Notes: a model not told the origin generated them from the sequence alone. Counted from the stretch's first letter, positions 35,870-44,320 are shown. The stretch: 64,000 nucleotides of DNA from Moritella sp. 24 (GCF_018219155.1 NZ_CP056123.1:3233505-3297504), one strand, 5' to 3'. Translations and numbers: made by a program.

Positions 35870-36920
35870 AAGTGAAACTAAAAAAGGTGAATGTCGTTCA
35901 CCTCTTACACCACAGGGCGCTAAGATATTAATGGCTGCAGGTATTACTGTACTTGTAGAGTCATCGACAACACGAACCTTTAGTGATCAAGATTATCGTG
36001 ACCTTGGTATTGAAATAACAACAGTGCCTTGGCAAGATATGCCAACAGACGTCTTGATTTTAGGACTAAAAGAGTTACCCGTTAGTGATGAACCGATTGC
36101 TCATGATCATATTTATTTTGCCCATGCGTTTAAAGGTCAAGATGAAGCCCCGCAGATACTCGCGCGATTTAACAATGGCGGCGGACGTATTTTTGATATT
36201 GAATTTTTGACTGATGCAGATAATCGACGTGTGGCTGCATTTGGCTATTGGGCTGGATTTGTTGGCGCAGGATTAGGACTACTTGGTTATGGTCACTATC
36301 AACAACAGCAAACCATTTTTCCCGCAATTACTCCCTTTGCAAATAAAGAAAGTTTTATTGCTGCAATTCAATCACAACTAGGTAATAACGTGAATGAATT
36401 AAGTGTGATGGTAATGGGAGCACTTGGTCGTTGTGGTAGTGGTGCAACAGACCTACTTAAAGCGGTCGGTATTGATAAACTGACACTGTGGGATAAACAA
36501 GAATATGACGAATCACCAAAACCCATTACCGCAATTTTGTCACAAGATGTATTTATTAATAGTGTTTATTTAAAAGGTGATATACCACCTATGATAGATC
36601 AGTCATTATTAGCAGATAATAGTAAACTGCGTATTATCAGTGATGTGAGTTGCGATCCAAACAGTGCGAATAATCCGCTACCTGTTTATGATGCAATAAC
36701 AAATATGAAGCAGCCATTTGTGCAGGCAAAATACAGTGAGCATCACCCTGTTTACGTGCAAGCAATTGATCATCTACCAACATTGCTACCAAAAGAATCA
36801 AGTGAAGAGTTTGCTGGTGCGCTATTGCTACACCTCCTACAACTCGGTAGTGAGAACGAGTGCTCAGATGTATGGCAAAAGGCTGTCGATATTTTTGAAC
36901 GTATTAAATGTAATGGCTAG
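35850..36920 (+). CDS. Saccharopine dehydrogenase (NAD+, L-lysine-forming type)
   Basis: 356-residue protein of the alanine dehydrogenase/saccharopine dehydrogenase fold, similar to fungal Lys1-type enzymes that interconvert saccharopine with lysine plus 2-oxoglutarate. Visible are LRSETKKGECRSPLTPQGAKIL (about 6-27), the AHAFKGQDE substrate region (about 91-99), FDIEFLTD, and the nucleotide-binding segment VMVMGALGRCGSGATDLLKAVG (about 186-207). It begins inside the antiporter gene with an AAGG ribosome site, so translation is coupled. Bacteria using the diaminopimelate route (lysA is 8 kb away) rarely need this for synthesis, so a lysine- or opine-catabolic role is plausible. Confidence 0.85.
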   Translation: MKTIYLRSETKKGECRSPLTPQGAKILMAAGITVLVESSTTRTFSDQDYRDLGIEITTVPWQDMPTDVLILGLKELPVSDEPIAHDHIYFAHAFKGQDEAPQILARFNNGGGRIFDIEFLTDADNRRVAAFGYWAGFVGAGLGLLGYGHYQQQQTIFPAITPFANKESFIAAIQSQLGNNVNELSVMVMGALGRCGSGATDLLKAVGIDKLTLWDKQEYDESPKPITAILSQDVFINSVYLKGDIPPMIDQSLLADNSKLRIISDVSCDPNSANNPLPVYDAITNMKQPFVQAKYSEHHPVYVQAIDHLPTLLPKESSEEFAGALLLHLLQLGSENECSDVWQKAVDIFERIKCNG

Positions 36921-36968
36921 TACTGCATATTCACAGCAACAGCTAACACAGTGACTTAAAAATAATGA

Positions 36969-37003
36969 AGCCCTAATGGATACTATCTATTAGGGCTATT
37001 TTT
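36969..37003 (+). terminator. Terminator after the saccharopine dehydrogenase gene
   Basis: AGCCCTAAT pairs with ATTAGGGCT around an 11-base loop, followed by ATTTTTA. Confidence 0.82.
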
Positions 37004-37025
37004 ATGTTATTTAAGCTGATTAAGC

Positions 37026-38633
37026 CTAGTCATACTGACGTGAGAAGACACCTGCACAATCATCGCCAATAAGGTAATTACCGGACGGTTTGAGCCTCAC
37101 CTGATAATTACCATCAGACAAATTATCCGCACCAATATCAAACCACCAATCACTGCCATTAGGCATTAGTTTATTACCTAAACTACTCGAGCCACCCGAC
37201 GTTAATTGGCTGTGCGCGGCCATCGCATTTGAATCCAAATATTGGTCATTATAAACAACCTCAATAACAGGGGGCTTAACATCTGTTCTTACATCACCAA
37301 AATCATCAACAAGGGTAAACGCTAAATTAAGGGTCATATTATCACCTAATAAAGGTTTACCACTCATTAGCGCAGGCTGACAAGATAAAGTATCCATCAC
37401 ACTTGCATCAACGCCTTGTGAACCCAGTGGTCTACCCAGCGTACTTGCCGTTAACGCCCAACTTGCAGGGTTAAACATATAGATACTGCTCAGCATAGGA
37501 TCATCTTCATACAACTGAGTAAAGGTTAGATTTTCATTTACTAACGTCTTGAAATTATTAACAGAAATATGCGTTAACTGATTTTGTGCATAAGATTGGC
37601 TTTTCGCGTCAATACCAAAAGAGTGCAGCTTGTTGTTACCGTAAAACAATGAGTTAATCACACTATTATTGGTACTTGCACCACCCATTTCTGAAAACCA
37701 AACACCACGTAGCGCATTTATTGAGGTATGCTGAGAAATCACATTGCCGGATGATCGATAAAACAGAATAGAAATACCATACCCTTGGAAATCATCAGTA
37801 AAATAATCTAGATTATTTGTGAAGGTATTATCATTTGAGTTACTACTGAAATAGATATTTTCATGGGTGTTATCCCATAACGTATTATGTTCAACAAGAT
37901 TATTCAAGCCTTGCGAGAGACTGATACCCCATGTATTTTTGTAAGACGTGTTGTGGGCAACATAATTATCATTACCTTGAATATTTATCCCGCCACGATT
38001 TCGCATCAGATACTCATTACCATTACTGTAAATGGTATTGTTAAGTATGTGCATATCCGAACTCCAATAACCCACGGTTATACCATTACCGTTATCAGAA
38101 TTTGCAATATTATTGCGCGCAATACCACCACTTACATTATGTAGCCATAAGTCATTACCGTTATTATTAAAGACATTATTTTCAATAATAAAATCGTCAC
38201 GTTTAGCCGCTTTTGTATGCAGGACAAATAATCCATAAACTGCATTTTTGAATTCACAATTACGCACAATAACTGACGTTCTTGCGCCAGTTGATACGAG
38301 TTTATTCGATACTCCTTCACCATCAAAATTGATGCCATCAATAACAATGCCGTCGCGACCGATATGTAATATGCCTTGATATGCGGAACCAGTACCCGTT
38401 AATGTCGGTGACTGCCCAGCCTCTGCACGAATCGTTAAATTTTCTTTATATACATCTAATCCTTCGTCGTATGTTCGGCTATCTGTAAATACAAGTTCAT
38501 CGCCAGGCTTTGCCGCTTGATAAGCACTCGTTAAACTATCAAAGTCGGAATTTTCACCAATTTCGAGTATTTCAGCGTAGACACTCCCCACGGAAAGCAC
38601 CCATGCCACCAACATACCTTTATATAAATTCAT
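37026..38633 (-). CDS. Secreted right-handed beta-helix repeat protein
   Basis: 535-residue exported protein with a signal peptide (AWVLSVGSVYAE). A long parallel beta-helix region follows (about 60-330), made of repeats such as IIENNVFNNNG, ILNNTIYSNGN and YVAHNTSYKNT, typical of polysaccharide-binding or -cleaving proteins. The C-terminal part (about 420-535) looks like an Ig/Fn-type module. No catalytic signature was recognised. I choose the ATG at 38633, 6 bases after GGGAG, rather than the ATG two codons upstream. It diverges from the zinc-transport genes, and the Zur-type boxes lie about 185-235 bases upstream of its start. Confidence 0.72.
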   Translation of the reverse strand: MNLYKGMLVAWVLSVGSVYAEILEIGENSDFDSLTSAYQAAKPGDELVFTDSRTYDEGLDVYKENLTIRAEAGQSPTLTGTGSAYQGILHIGRDGIVIDGINFDGEGVSNKLVSTGARTSVIVRNCEFKNAVYGLFVLHTKAAKRDDFIIENNVFNNNGNDLWLHNVSGGIARNNIANSDNGNGITVGYWSSDMHILNNTIYSNGNEYLMRNRGGINIQGNDNYVAHNTSYKNTWGISLSQGLNNLVEHNTLWDNTHENIYFSSNSNDNTFTNNLDYFTDDFQGYGISILFYRSSGNVISQHTSINALRGVWFSEMGGASTNNSVINSLFYGNNKLHSFGIDAKSQSYAQNQLTHISVNNFKTLVNENLTFTQLYEDDPMLSSIYMFNPASWALTASTLGRPLGSQGVDASVMDTLSCQPALMSGKPLLGDNMTLNLAFTLVDDFGDVRTDVKPPVIEVVYNDQYLDSNAMAAHSQLTSGGSSSLGNKLMPNGSDWWFDIGADNLSDGNYQVRLKPSGNYLIGDDCAGVFSRQYD

Positions 38634-38816
38634 AGTCATCTCCCTGCCTGCCTACCCACTCCCTAGTAATGCTATGAATCATTAGATGAAGTGAAATATA
38701 CTTTCTCAAGTTATACGTAAGTTTAGACCAGAATAATAAATGTGCGTCACATCACGTTATTAATCACATACTAGAATCCCAACAAGGTTTTCTTCGGCAA
38801 AATCCAAGCAGTTATT

Positions 38817-38835
38817 GTTATGTTATAACATTATC
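38817..38835. promoter_or_regulatory. Zur-type box 1
   Basis: Contains the 12-base palindrome ATGTTATAACAT at 38820-38831 in an AT-rich flank. It is similar to gammaproteobacterial Zur operators, and its centre is 35 bases from box 2. Confidence 0.72.
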
Positions 38836-38851
38836 ATTGCCAGTGACTACG

Positions 38852-38886
38852 GTTATGTTATAACATAACAACTCCTAGCGTATTAT
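38852..38886 (+). promoter_or_regulatory. Zur-type box 2 and -10 element of the zinc-transport operon
   Basis: GTTATGTTATAACATAAC at 38852-38869 is a perfect 18-bp palindrome of the Zur type. TATTAT at 38881-38886 fits a -10 box 13 bases before the first start codon. The palindrome covers the -35 region, so binding would repress in zinc-replete cells. Confidence 0.78.
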
Positions 38887-38898
38887 AAAGAACAATAA

Positions 38899-39033
38899 AT
38901 GTCAGTACCTCCAATTTTAATCCACAATCGTCAATTTTCACTTTTATTAAGTAGCTTGTATTCACGTATTGCCATCGCGATCAGTGTCATCGCACTATTA
39001 TCGTTCGCTTTATTGCGACTCGTTGGATCATAA
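38899..39033 (+). CDS. 44-residue single-helix membrane peptide, first gene of the zinc-transport operon
   Basis: Small ORF beginning MSVPPILIHNRQFS and ending LLSFALLRLVGS. Residues about 22-42 are one hydrophobic helix (YSRIAIAISVIALLSFALL); the N-terminal part is amphipathic with two basic residues. It is the first start codon after the Zur-type boxes and -10 element, and its stop is 3 bases before the ABC ATPase start, so it should be translated from the operon message. The ribosome site (AAAGAAC) is weak. I recognise no homologue. A leader or accessory peptide for the importer is the simplest reading; chance ORF remains possible. Confidence 0.55.
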   Translation: MSVPPILIHNRQFSLLLSSLYSRIAIAISVIALLSFALLRLVGS

Positions 39034-39036
39034 ATA

Positions 39037-39864
39037 ATGATTAAAATTAATAACCTAAGTGTTAATTACCAAGATAATATAGCGCTAAGTAATATTTCAA
39101 CAGTGATTAAACACGGTGATTTAAGCGCGATAGTCGGTCCAAATGGCGCTGGTAAATCAACCTTATTAAAAAGCATCATGCAACAAGTCACGATCAAATC
39201 AGGTTCTATCGAACTTGGTGGTTTAAATTTAAAAAATATTGCTTACTTGCCACAAAGCAGTCAAATAGATCACTCATTTCCCATCACAGTGACTGAATTT
39301 GTATCTGCAGGGGCTTGGCAACGCACCAGTTTTTGGCGTGCCTTTAGCCGCAACGAATTACAATTATTACAGCAAGCATTAGTAAAGGTAGATCTTGAGG
39401 ATATGGCTGAACGCCAGATTAGTCAGCTATCAGGCGGGCAATTTCAGCGTATGCTGTTTGCTCGCATGCTATTACAAAATGCAGATATTCTGCTACTTGA
39501 TGAACCCTTTGGCGGTATTGATGCTCCAACCACCGAGCTATTAATGCGTGTCATCAAAGAATGTCAGCAACAAGGCAAAACCATTATTGCAGTGATCCAC
39601 GATCTCGCCTTAGTACAACGCTATTTTCCAAACACACTACTTGTGGCAACCAAGTTAATTGCAGCAGGTAAAACCACAGACGTATTAACTCAACAGTATT
39701 TACTTCAAGCAGGTTATCAGCACTTCGCTCATTGCGCTGTGCATAACACTTTTAATAACCCAGCCTACAACGCCGTAAGCAGTGTAAACAATACCGCAGT
39801 TAATAATGCGAATGAAAATACAGTAACGTCTGTTGTTGCTAACACCGAGAAACACGCATCATGA
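39037..39864 (+). CDS. Zinc-type ABC transporter ATPase (ZnuC-like)
   Basis: Cytoplasmic ATPase of a cluster 9 metal importer (275 residues). Walker A GPNGAGKSTLLKS (about 37-49), Q-loop LPQSSQID, signature LSGGQFQRM (about 134-142), Walker B ILLLDEPFGG (about 153-162) and switch His in AVIHDLALV are intact. The last 45 residues are Asn/Ala/Val-rich and look unstructured. Its stop overlaps the permease start (ATGA). Zinc rather than manganese is inferred from the Zur-type boxes and the His-rich binding protein encoded downstream. Confidence 0.88.
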   Translation: MIKINNLSVNYQDNIALSNISTVIKHGDLSAIVGPNGAGKSTLLKSIMQQVTIKSGSIELGGLNLKNIAYLPQSSQIDHSFPITVTEFVSAGAWQRTSFWRAFSRNELQLLQQALVKVDLEDMAERQISQLSGGQFQRMLFARMLLQNADILLLDEPFGGIDAPTTELLMRVIKECQQQGKTIIAVIHDLALVQRYFPNTLLVATKLIAAGKTTDVLTQQYLLQAGYQHFAHCAVHNTFNNPAYNAVSSVNNTAVNNANENTVTSVVANTEKHAS

Positions 39865-40721
39865 GTGCTCAATTATACGAACTATTTATCGCCCCTTTTG
39901 CTGACTTTGTATTTATGCAACGCGCCTTGTGGGGAATTATCGTGTTAAGCATTAGTGCGACACCTGTCGGTGTATTCCTAACCCTAAGACGCATGAGTTT
40001 AACCGGCGATGCGATGGCCCATGCCATTTTACCAGGTGCAGCCATTGGTTTTCTTATTTCAGGTTTGTCTGTCACAGCGATGACTATTGGTGGCATTGTT
40101 GCTGGCTGTGTGGTCGCGGTATTAGCAGGCATAGTCGCCAGACATTCAAAGGCAGAAGAAGACTCTAGTTTAGCGGCTTTTTACTTACTTTCTTTGGCTG
40201 TTGGTGTATTAATTATTTCTGCTAATGGCAGTAATGTTGATTTATTGCATGTGCTATTTGGATCAACACTTGCCCTAAATGATGATGCATTAATATTACT
40301 CACCATGATTGCCAGCATTTCGACATTAGCTTTAGCACTACTCTACCGCCCTTTAGTAATGGAATGTGTTGACCCGCACTTCTTTAAAACCGTCAGTAAA
40401 CTCAGCTCAGTTGCCCATTATGGATTCTTATTACTCGTCGTGCTCAATCTGGTTGCGGGTTTTCATGCGTTAGGTACTTTAATGGCCGTCGGTTTAATGA
40501 TTTTGCCCGCAGCAATCGCTCGATTTTGGTCTAATCGCTTAGGTGGAATGCTAATTGTCGCCTTTATCAGTGCAATATTAAGTGGCTACTTCGGACTATT
40601 TCTTTCCTACCACGCCAGCTTAGCAACAAGCCCTGCAATTATATTAGTGCTTGGGTTGCTTTATATCACCTCATTACTATCTGGTCGTCAAGGTGGATTA
40701 TTGTTTAAAAACCGAAATTAA
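39861..40721 (+). CDS. Zinc-type ABC transporter permease (ZnuB-like)
   Basis: ABC-3 family inner-membrane permease of 286 residues with about eight helices. Typical blocks are SATPVGVFLTLRRMSLTGDAMAHAILPG (about 32-59), in which GDAMAHAILPG is the family signature, and LVAGFHALGTLMAVGLMILPAAIARFW (about 197-223). Start ATG overlaps the ATPase stop by four bases, giving coupled translation. It works with the ATPase encoded upstream and the binding protein encoded 71 bases downstream. Confidence 0.9.
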   Translation: MSAQLYELFIAPFADFVFMQRALWGIIVLSISATPVGVFLTLRRMSLTGDAMAHAILPGAAIGFLISGLSVTAMTIGGIVAGCVVAVLAGIVARHSKAEEDSSLAAFYLLSLAVGVLIISANGSNVDLLHVLFGSTLALNDDALILLTMIASISTLALALLYRPLVMECVDPHFFKTVSKLSSVAHYGFLLLVVLNLVAGFHALGTLMAVGLMILPAAIARFWSNRLGGMLIVAFISAILSGYFGLFLSYHASLATSPAIILVLGLLYITSLLSGRQGGLLFKNRN

Positions 40722-40792
40722 TGCTTAACAACTAACAACTAACAACTCTGAATTATTCATCTATTAAAATAAAATTTATACAGGACGATCAC

Positions 40793-41773
40793 ATGCTTAA
40801 AAACACGCTTACAACATCAATGATAATACTTGGTTTAGGAGCTAGCTCGGCTGCTATGGCAGAACAAAAGCTAGCTGTGATTAGTAGCTTTTCTATCCTT
40901 GGTGATCTCGTATCAGAAGTAGGTAAAGAACATGTAGCGGTCACCAACTTAGTGAAAATTAATGGTGATGCACACGTATTTAGCCCTAACCCCCAAGATG
41001 CGAAGGCCATTTCTAAAGCACAATTAGTTGTCATTAACGGATTACAATTTGAAGGCTGGATGCCACGTTTGATTGAAGCAGCCAACTATAAAGGCGTGCA
41101 AGTTATCGCCGCTAATGGCATTGAAGAGCTTAAAACGACAGGAGGTGGCTGCAAGCATGAGCATCATGATCACGAACAGCATAACGACGAACATGAACAC
41201 CATGATCACGAACAACATAATGACGAGCATGAACACCATGATCACGGTGATATAGATCCGCATGCTTGGCACAGTATTAAAAACGTCAAAGTCTACGTAC
41301 ACAACATAGCACAAGGGCTGATTCAGGTTGATCCAGAAAACCGACTTGATTATCAGCAAAATGCGACTAACTATATCCAAAAATTAGACCAGTTAGCATT
41401 AAAATTAAATTCTCAACTAGCGACAATACCAGAAACTCAGCGTAAGGTGATCACACCGCATGATGCATTTGCTTACTTCGCTCGCGACTTTAATGTCACT
41501 TTCTTATCCCCTCAGGGAACAAGTACAGGCTCTGAAGCCAGTGCTGCCGATGTCGCTAAGTTAATAAAACAAATACGTCATGATAATGTCAACGCAGTAT
41601 TTATGGAAAACATCGCTGACAATCGTCTCATTGAACAAATCAGTCGTGAAACAAACGCTAAAGTTGGCGGCAAATTATACTCTGATGCATTATCGGCTCC
41701 AGGCCAATCTGCGGCAACTTACCTAGAGATGATGCAGTATAACGTCGATACCATCGTCAACGCTTTAAAGTAA
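40793..41773 (+). CDS. Periplasmic metal-binding protein with His-rich repeats (ZnuA-like)
   Basis: Cluster 9 solute-binding protein of 326 residues with a signal peptide (cleavage near AMA-EQK, 23). Expected metal ligands are His61 in GDAHVFSP, His157 in DPHAWH, the His in ITPHDAFAYF, and the Asp in the C-terminal lobe. Between the first two lies a disordered loop (about 121-152) made of two full 12-residue units HEHHDHEQHNDE and a partial third, a zinc-scavenging insertion known from ZnuA proteins. CAGGACG precedes ATG. It is probably the last gene of the operon. Confidence 0.9.
   Translation: MLKNTLTTSMIILGLGASSAAMAEQKLAVISSFSILGDLVSEVGKEHVAVTNLVKINGDAHVFSPNPQDAKAISKAQLVVINGLQFEGWMPRLIEAANYKGVQVIAANGIEELKTTGGGCKHEHHDHEQHNDEHEHHDHEQHNDEHEHHDHGDIDPHAWHSIKNVKVYVHNIAQGLIQVDPENRLDYQQNATNYIQKLDQLALKLNSQLATIPETQRKVITPHDAFAYFARDFNVTFLSPQGTSTGSEASAADVAKLIKQIRHDNVNAVFMENIADNRLIEQISRETNAKVGGKLYSDALSAPGQSAATYLEMMQYNVDTIVNALK
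41156..41250 (+). repeat. 36-bp tandem repeats encoding the His-rich loop
   Basis: Units at 41156-41191 and 41192-41227, plus a partial third to 41250, each encoding HEHHDHEQHNDE. The units are nearly identical in DNA, so copy number could vary between strains. Confidence 0.85.
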
Positions 41774-41789
41774 CAACGCGCAGTTCCAA

Positions 41790-41855
41790 AAAAGCCCGAG
41801 CACATAACGCTACTAACATCGTATTTATGTTAAGTAGCGTATGCCTCGGGCTTTT
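41790..41855. terminator. Long bidirectional hairpin between znuA-like and NicO genes
   Basis: AAAAGCCCGAG pairs with CTCGGGCTTTT. An inner stem, CGCTAC/TAACAT with ATGTTAAGTAGCG, continues it. It separates two convergent units. Confidence 0.82.
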
Positions 41856-41871
41856 CAATTATTCTTTATGA

Positions 41872-42927
41872 CTAAAACATCGGCGACATTCCAACTGGCC
41901 TTGAACCTAATAGTAGTACGCCTAATAATATTAATAATACCCCACCAAAAATAGGCACGATAAATTTGGCTAAATTAGGTCGACCACTTCGAACTTGATT
42001 CGACTTACCGGTCAGCAAATAGCGTCTAACTGCTTTCTTTCCCGTAATTGTCATAACAGCAATTAATGAAGTTGTTAACGCTGTACCTAAAGCCATGATA
42101 ACGGCACTAATAATACCCAACCAATAAATATCAAGCATATTAGCAAACAGCAATACCATAATAGCGCCAGTACAAGGACGTATACCGATACTTAGAATAA
42201 TGGCTAAATACTCTTTAAATGATGACGCCTCATTTATCTTTTCTGATGAGACTACATGCTGGTGACCGCAGCCACAATTATCATTATGCTCATGTCCTAC
42301 ATTAACAGGCGTTACTTTCTTAATAACTAACATTGAATCTGGCGTTAATGCTTGTTTCAATGTCATCCGGTGATTTTTAATCACGCGATACATCAATACT
42401 AAATTACGCCAAATAATGACGATACCCAGCAAGATAGCAGTATAAAAACTTAACGGTATTAGCAGCTCAGCCGTATGATTAATTTCACGCATCGAAGCAT
42501 CAAAAACCATGAGTAATACCGATACTAATACCACTGCAACCAACGCTTGCATTAGTGATGACACAAGCGTAATAATCAAACTTACTTTCACTTTCGCGTC
42601 TTGGGTCGCAATATAGGTTGTAACAATTAACTTGCCATGACCGGGGCCAACAGAATGCAAAATACCATAGAGAAAACTAAGTGCGATAAGCGATAAACCT
42701 GCAACTAAACTTTCATTTTTCGCGGCCTGTAATAGCTCACTCAACTCATTATTAATCTGCTTTTGCCACTGCATGCCTGTCGTCATAAGCGTTGGCCAAA
42801 TCTGATAAAGAAAATAGCCTAAAGCAGCAAAACAACAAAGCGTGATAATGATGCTAAATGTCGTTAAAAAGTGTGATTTAAGTAGATTTCCTTTCGTATT
42901 GCTACTATTTGGAACTGACGGTGCCAT
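41872..42927 (-). CDS. NicO/RcnA-family metal transporter
   Basis: Integral membrane protein of 351 residues with about six helices. It has the NicO signatures HSVGPGHGKLIVTTYIATQ (about 91-109) and IGIRPCTGAIMVLLFANM (about 247-264). A cytoplasmic loop (about 211-228) carries HEHNDNCGCGHQH, a likely metal site. Family members move Ni2+ or Co2+. The partner DUF1007 gene and the Zur-type box upstream point to zinc-responsive expression here, so zinc handling is plausible but unproven. AAGGAT precedes ATG. Confidence 0.82.
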   Translation of the reverse strand: MAPSVPNSSNTKGNLLKSHFLTTFSIIITLCCFAALGYFLYQIWPTLMTTGMQWQKQINNELSELLQAAKNESLVAGLSLIALSFLYGILHSVGPGHGKLIVTTYIATQDAKVKVSLIITLVSSLMQALVAVVLVSVLLMVFDASMREINHTAELLIPLSFYTAILLGIVIIWRNLVLMYRVIKNHRMTLKQALTPDSMLVIKKVTPVNVGHEHNDNCGCGHQHVVSSEKINEASSFKEYLAIILSIGIRPCTGAIMVLLFANMLDIYWLGIISAVIMALGTALTTSLIAVMTITGKKAVRRYLLTGKSNQVRSGRPNLAKFIVPIFGGVLLILLGVLLLGSRPVGMSPMF

Positions 42928-42951
42928 TGTTTATCCTTGTTATAAATAGCG

Positions 42952-43620
42952 TTAAAGTTGACAATTAATGATGGCAGATTGAGTAAATAACTCCCCTATC
43001 GCATCATCTCTAGCCGCATCAACAGGTAATGACATTACATATGCAAGTTGCTCGGATGTGGGAGTTGCATCTATCACAGACAACTTACAGTATTGCGCTA
43101 ACTTCGGCGATAATTTAATTGCATTATGTGCAGGCCAACTCATATCAACGTAGTAACTTGGATCATAAATAAGCAATTTAAGTTCTTTATCTGACAATAA
43201 CTTAGGTTTAGCCAAAGGCAGGTAAAAAGTTAACGTAGCCTTGATGCTCTCTTGTGTTAGCAGTCCATTTTCTGCCAAGGCATATTTAACCGGAATTCCC
43301 TCTTCATAAAAATAAGTCAGGTAGTGATTCTTTGTCATATTCTCCATGATTGAGTCGGCTAAAACTTGTAATGTGTTGGGTTTATTTTCAGGCGATAAAT
43401 CTTCCCCATCAAGCATGTAAGCCGACGTCATTGCATCAAACTCCCAGGTCATCTTAAAGCCTGTAATATATTGACCGTCGCCCTGAATTTCAGTTTTCAT
43501 ATCAACCCACGAATGTGGATGTGCAACGCTATTCATACTTATCAATGCACCAAACAACAGCGTAGCAACTTGCGAGAAGGCGCTTTTGTTATTTGGTTTT
43601 AATGCAAATACAGACATCAT
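42952..43620 (-). CDS. DUF1007 family periplasmic protein
   Basis: 222-residue exported protein (signal peptide about 1-33, ending SVAHPH). The mature N-terminus HPHSWVDMKTEI is characteristic of DUF1007 and probably binds metal through its first histidines. MTWEFDAMTSAYM is the second typical block. It precedes the NicO-type permease by 24 bases, a pairing seen in many proteobacteria, and the pair probably forms one transport system. A Zur-type box sits 83-94 bases upstream. There is an alternative ATG one codon in. Confidence 0.85.
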   Translation of the reverse strand: MMSVFALKPNNKSAFSQVATLLFGALISMNSVAHPHSWVDMKTEIQGDGQYITGFKMTWEFDAMTSAYMLDGEDLSPENKPNTLQVLADSIMENMTKNHYLTYFYEEGIPVKYALAENGLLTQESIKATLTFYLPLAKPKLLSDKELKLLIYDPSYYVDMSWPAHNAIKLSPKLAQYCKLSVIDATPTSEQLAYVMSLPVDAARDDAIGELFTQSAIINCQL

Positions 43621-43701
43621 TTAAACTCTCAAATAATAACTCAGGATAATCGGTAACTGATTTATAGATACACAGTTGCCTATAACGTAAATACGTAATC
43701 G

Positions 43702-43717
43702 TATGTTATAACATAAC
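43702..43717. promoter_or_regulatory. Zur-type box 3, upstream of the DUF1007-NicO pair
   Basis: TATGTTATAACATAAC contains the perfect palindrome TATGTTATAACATA, with the same 12-base core as the two boxes before the ABC operon. Confidence 0.72.
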
Positions 43718-43777
43718 AGTAGTTTTATAAAAAGTAGTTACACTCTGTATGGTGAAATCGTGAACATAGAAGGGAGA

Positions 43778-44194
43778 TTAAATTAATGTATCTAAAGCGG
43801 TAAATGTTTGGAGTTTATCCAAATCAGGTAAAGCTGATAGTAATTCTCGAATTTGTGAAATACGAGTCATTGAATTCGCTTCAACATAAATAATCAAATC
43901 AGTATCACCGCACAACGTATGTGCATGCGTTATTTCATTGATACCTTGTAAGTAAGGGGCGATTAACTTCGCATCAAACGGTCTAAATGTCAGCTGAAAA
44001 TACACCGTCACCTTAGATAGGTCGTCACTAGCAACATCAATCGTATAACGCTGGATAATACCGGACTCTTTTAGACGCTGGATCCGATCATTGACAGCCG
44101 TTCGCGATAAACCAATATCATCCCCAATACTGGCGATCGAACGACGTGAATTGGCAACGAGTAAATCAATAATAGTCCGATCAAACTTATCCAT
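43778..44194 (-). CDS. Lrp/AsnC-family transcriptional regulator
   Basis: 138-residue regulator from the ATG at 44194 (MDKFDRTIIDLLVANSRRSI). A GTG at 44263 would add 23 residues not seen in the family. The N-terminal helix-turn-helix is SIASIGDDIGLSRTAVNDRIQRLKESGIIQRY (about 18-49). The C-terminal ligand-binding (RAM) domain follows, with THAHTLCGDTDLIIYVEA (about 90-107). It is divergent from lysA and separated from it by nested inverted repeats, so it probably controls lysA or itself in response to an amino acid, perhaps lysine. Confidence 0.88.
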   Translation of the reverse strand: MDKFDRTIIDLLVANSRRSIASIGDDIGLSRTAVNDRIQRLKESGIIQRYTIDVASDDLSKVTVYFQLTFRPFDAKLIAPYLQGINEITHAHTLCGDTDLIIYVEANSMTRISQIRELLSALPDLDKLQTFTALDTLI

Positions 44195-44267
44195 AAGTAG
44201 CTCTGCGTTAATCTTTATAATAATCACCTTACACTGCTTAATCCCTTTAACCAAGTGAAACACACTT

Positions 44268-44320
44268 CAGACAAAATAACCGTCATAGTGATATTTTGTC
44301 TGATCAAAGTGTTATTTTGT
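44268..44320. promoter_or_regulatory. Nested inverted repeats in the lrp-lysA promoter region
   Basis: CAGACAAAAT (44268-44277) is the complement of ATTTTGTCTG (44293-44302), and ACAAAATAAC (44271-44280) is the complement of GTTATTTTGT (44311-44320). Three AT-rich half-sites in a divergent region suggest an Lrp-type operator. Confidence 0.6.

Noticed and set aside
44195-44263. GTG-started extension of the Lrp/AsnC protein
   Set aside because: Adds 23 residues before the standard Lrp N-terminus and reaches to within 5 bases of the operator-like repeats.
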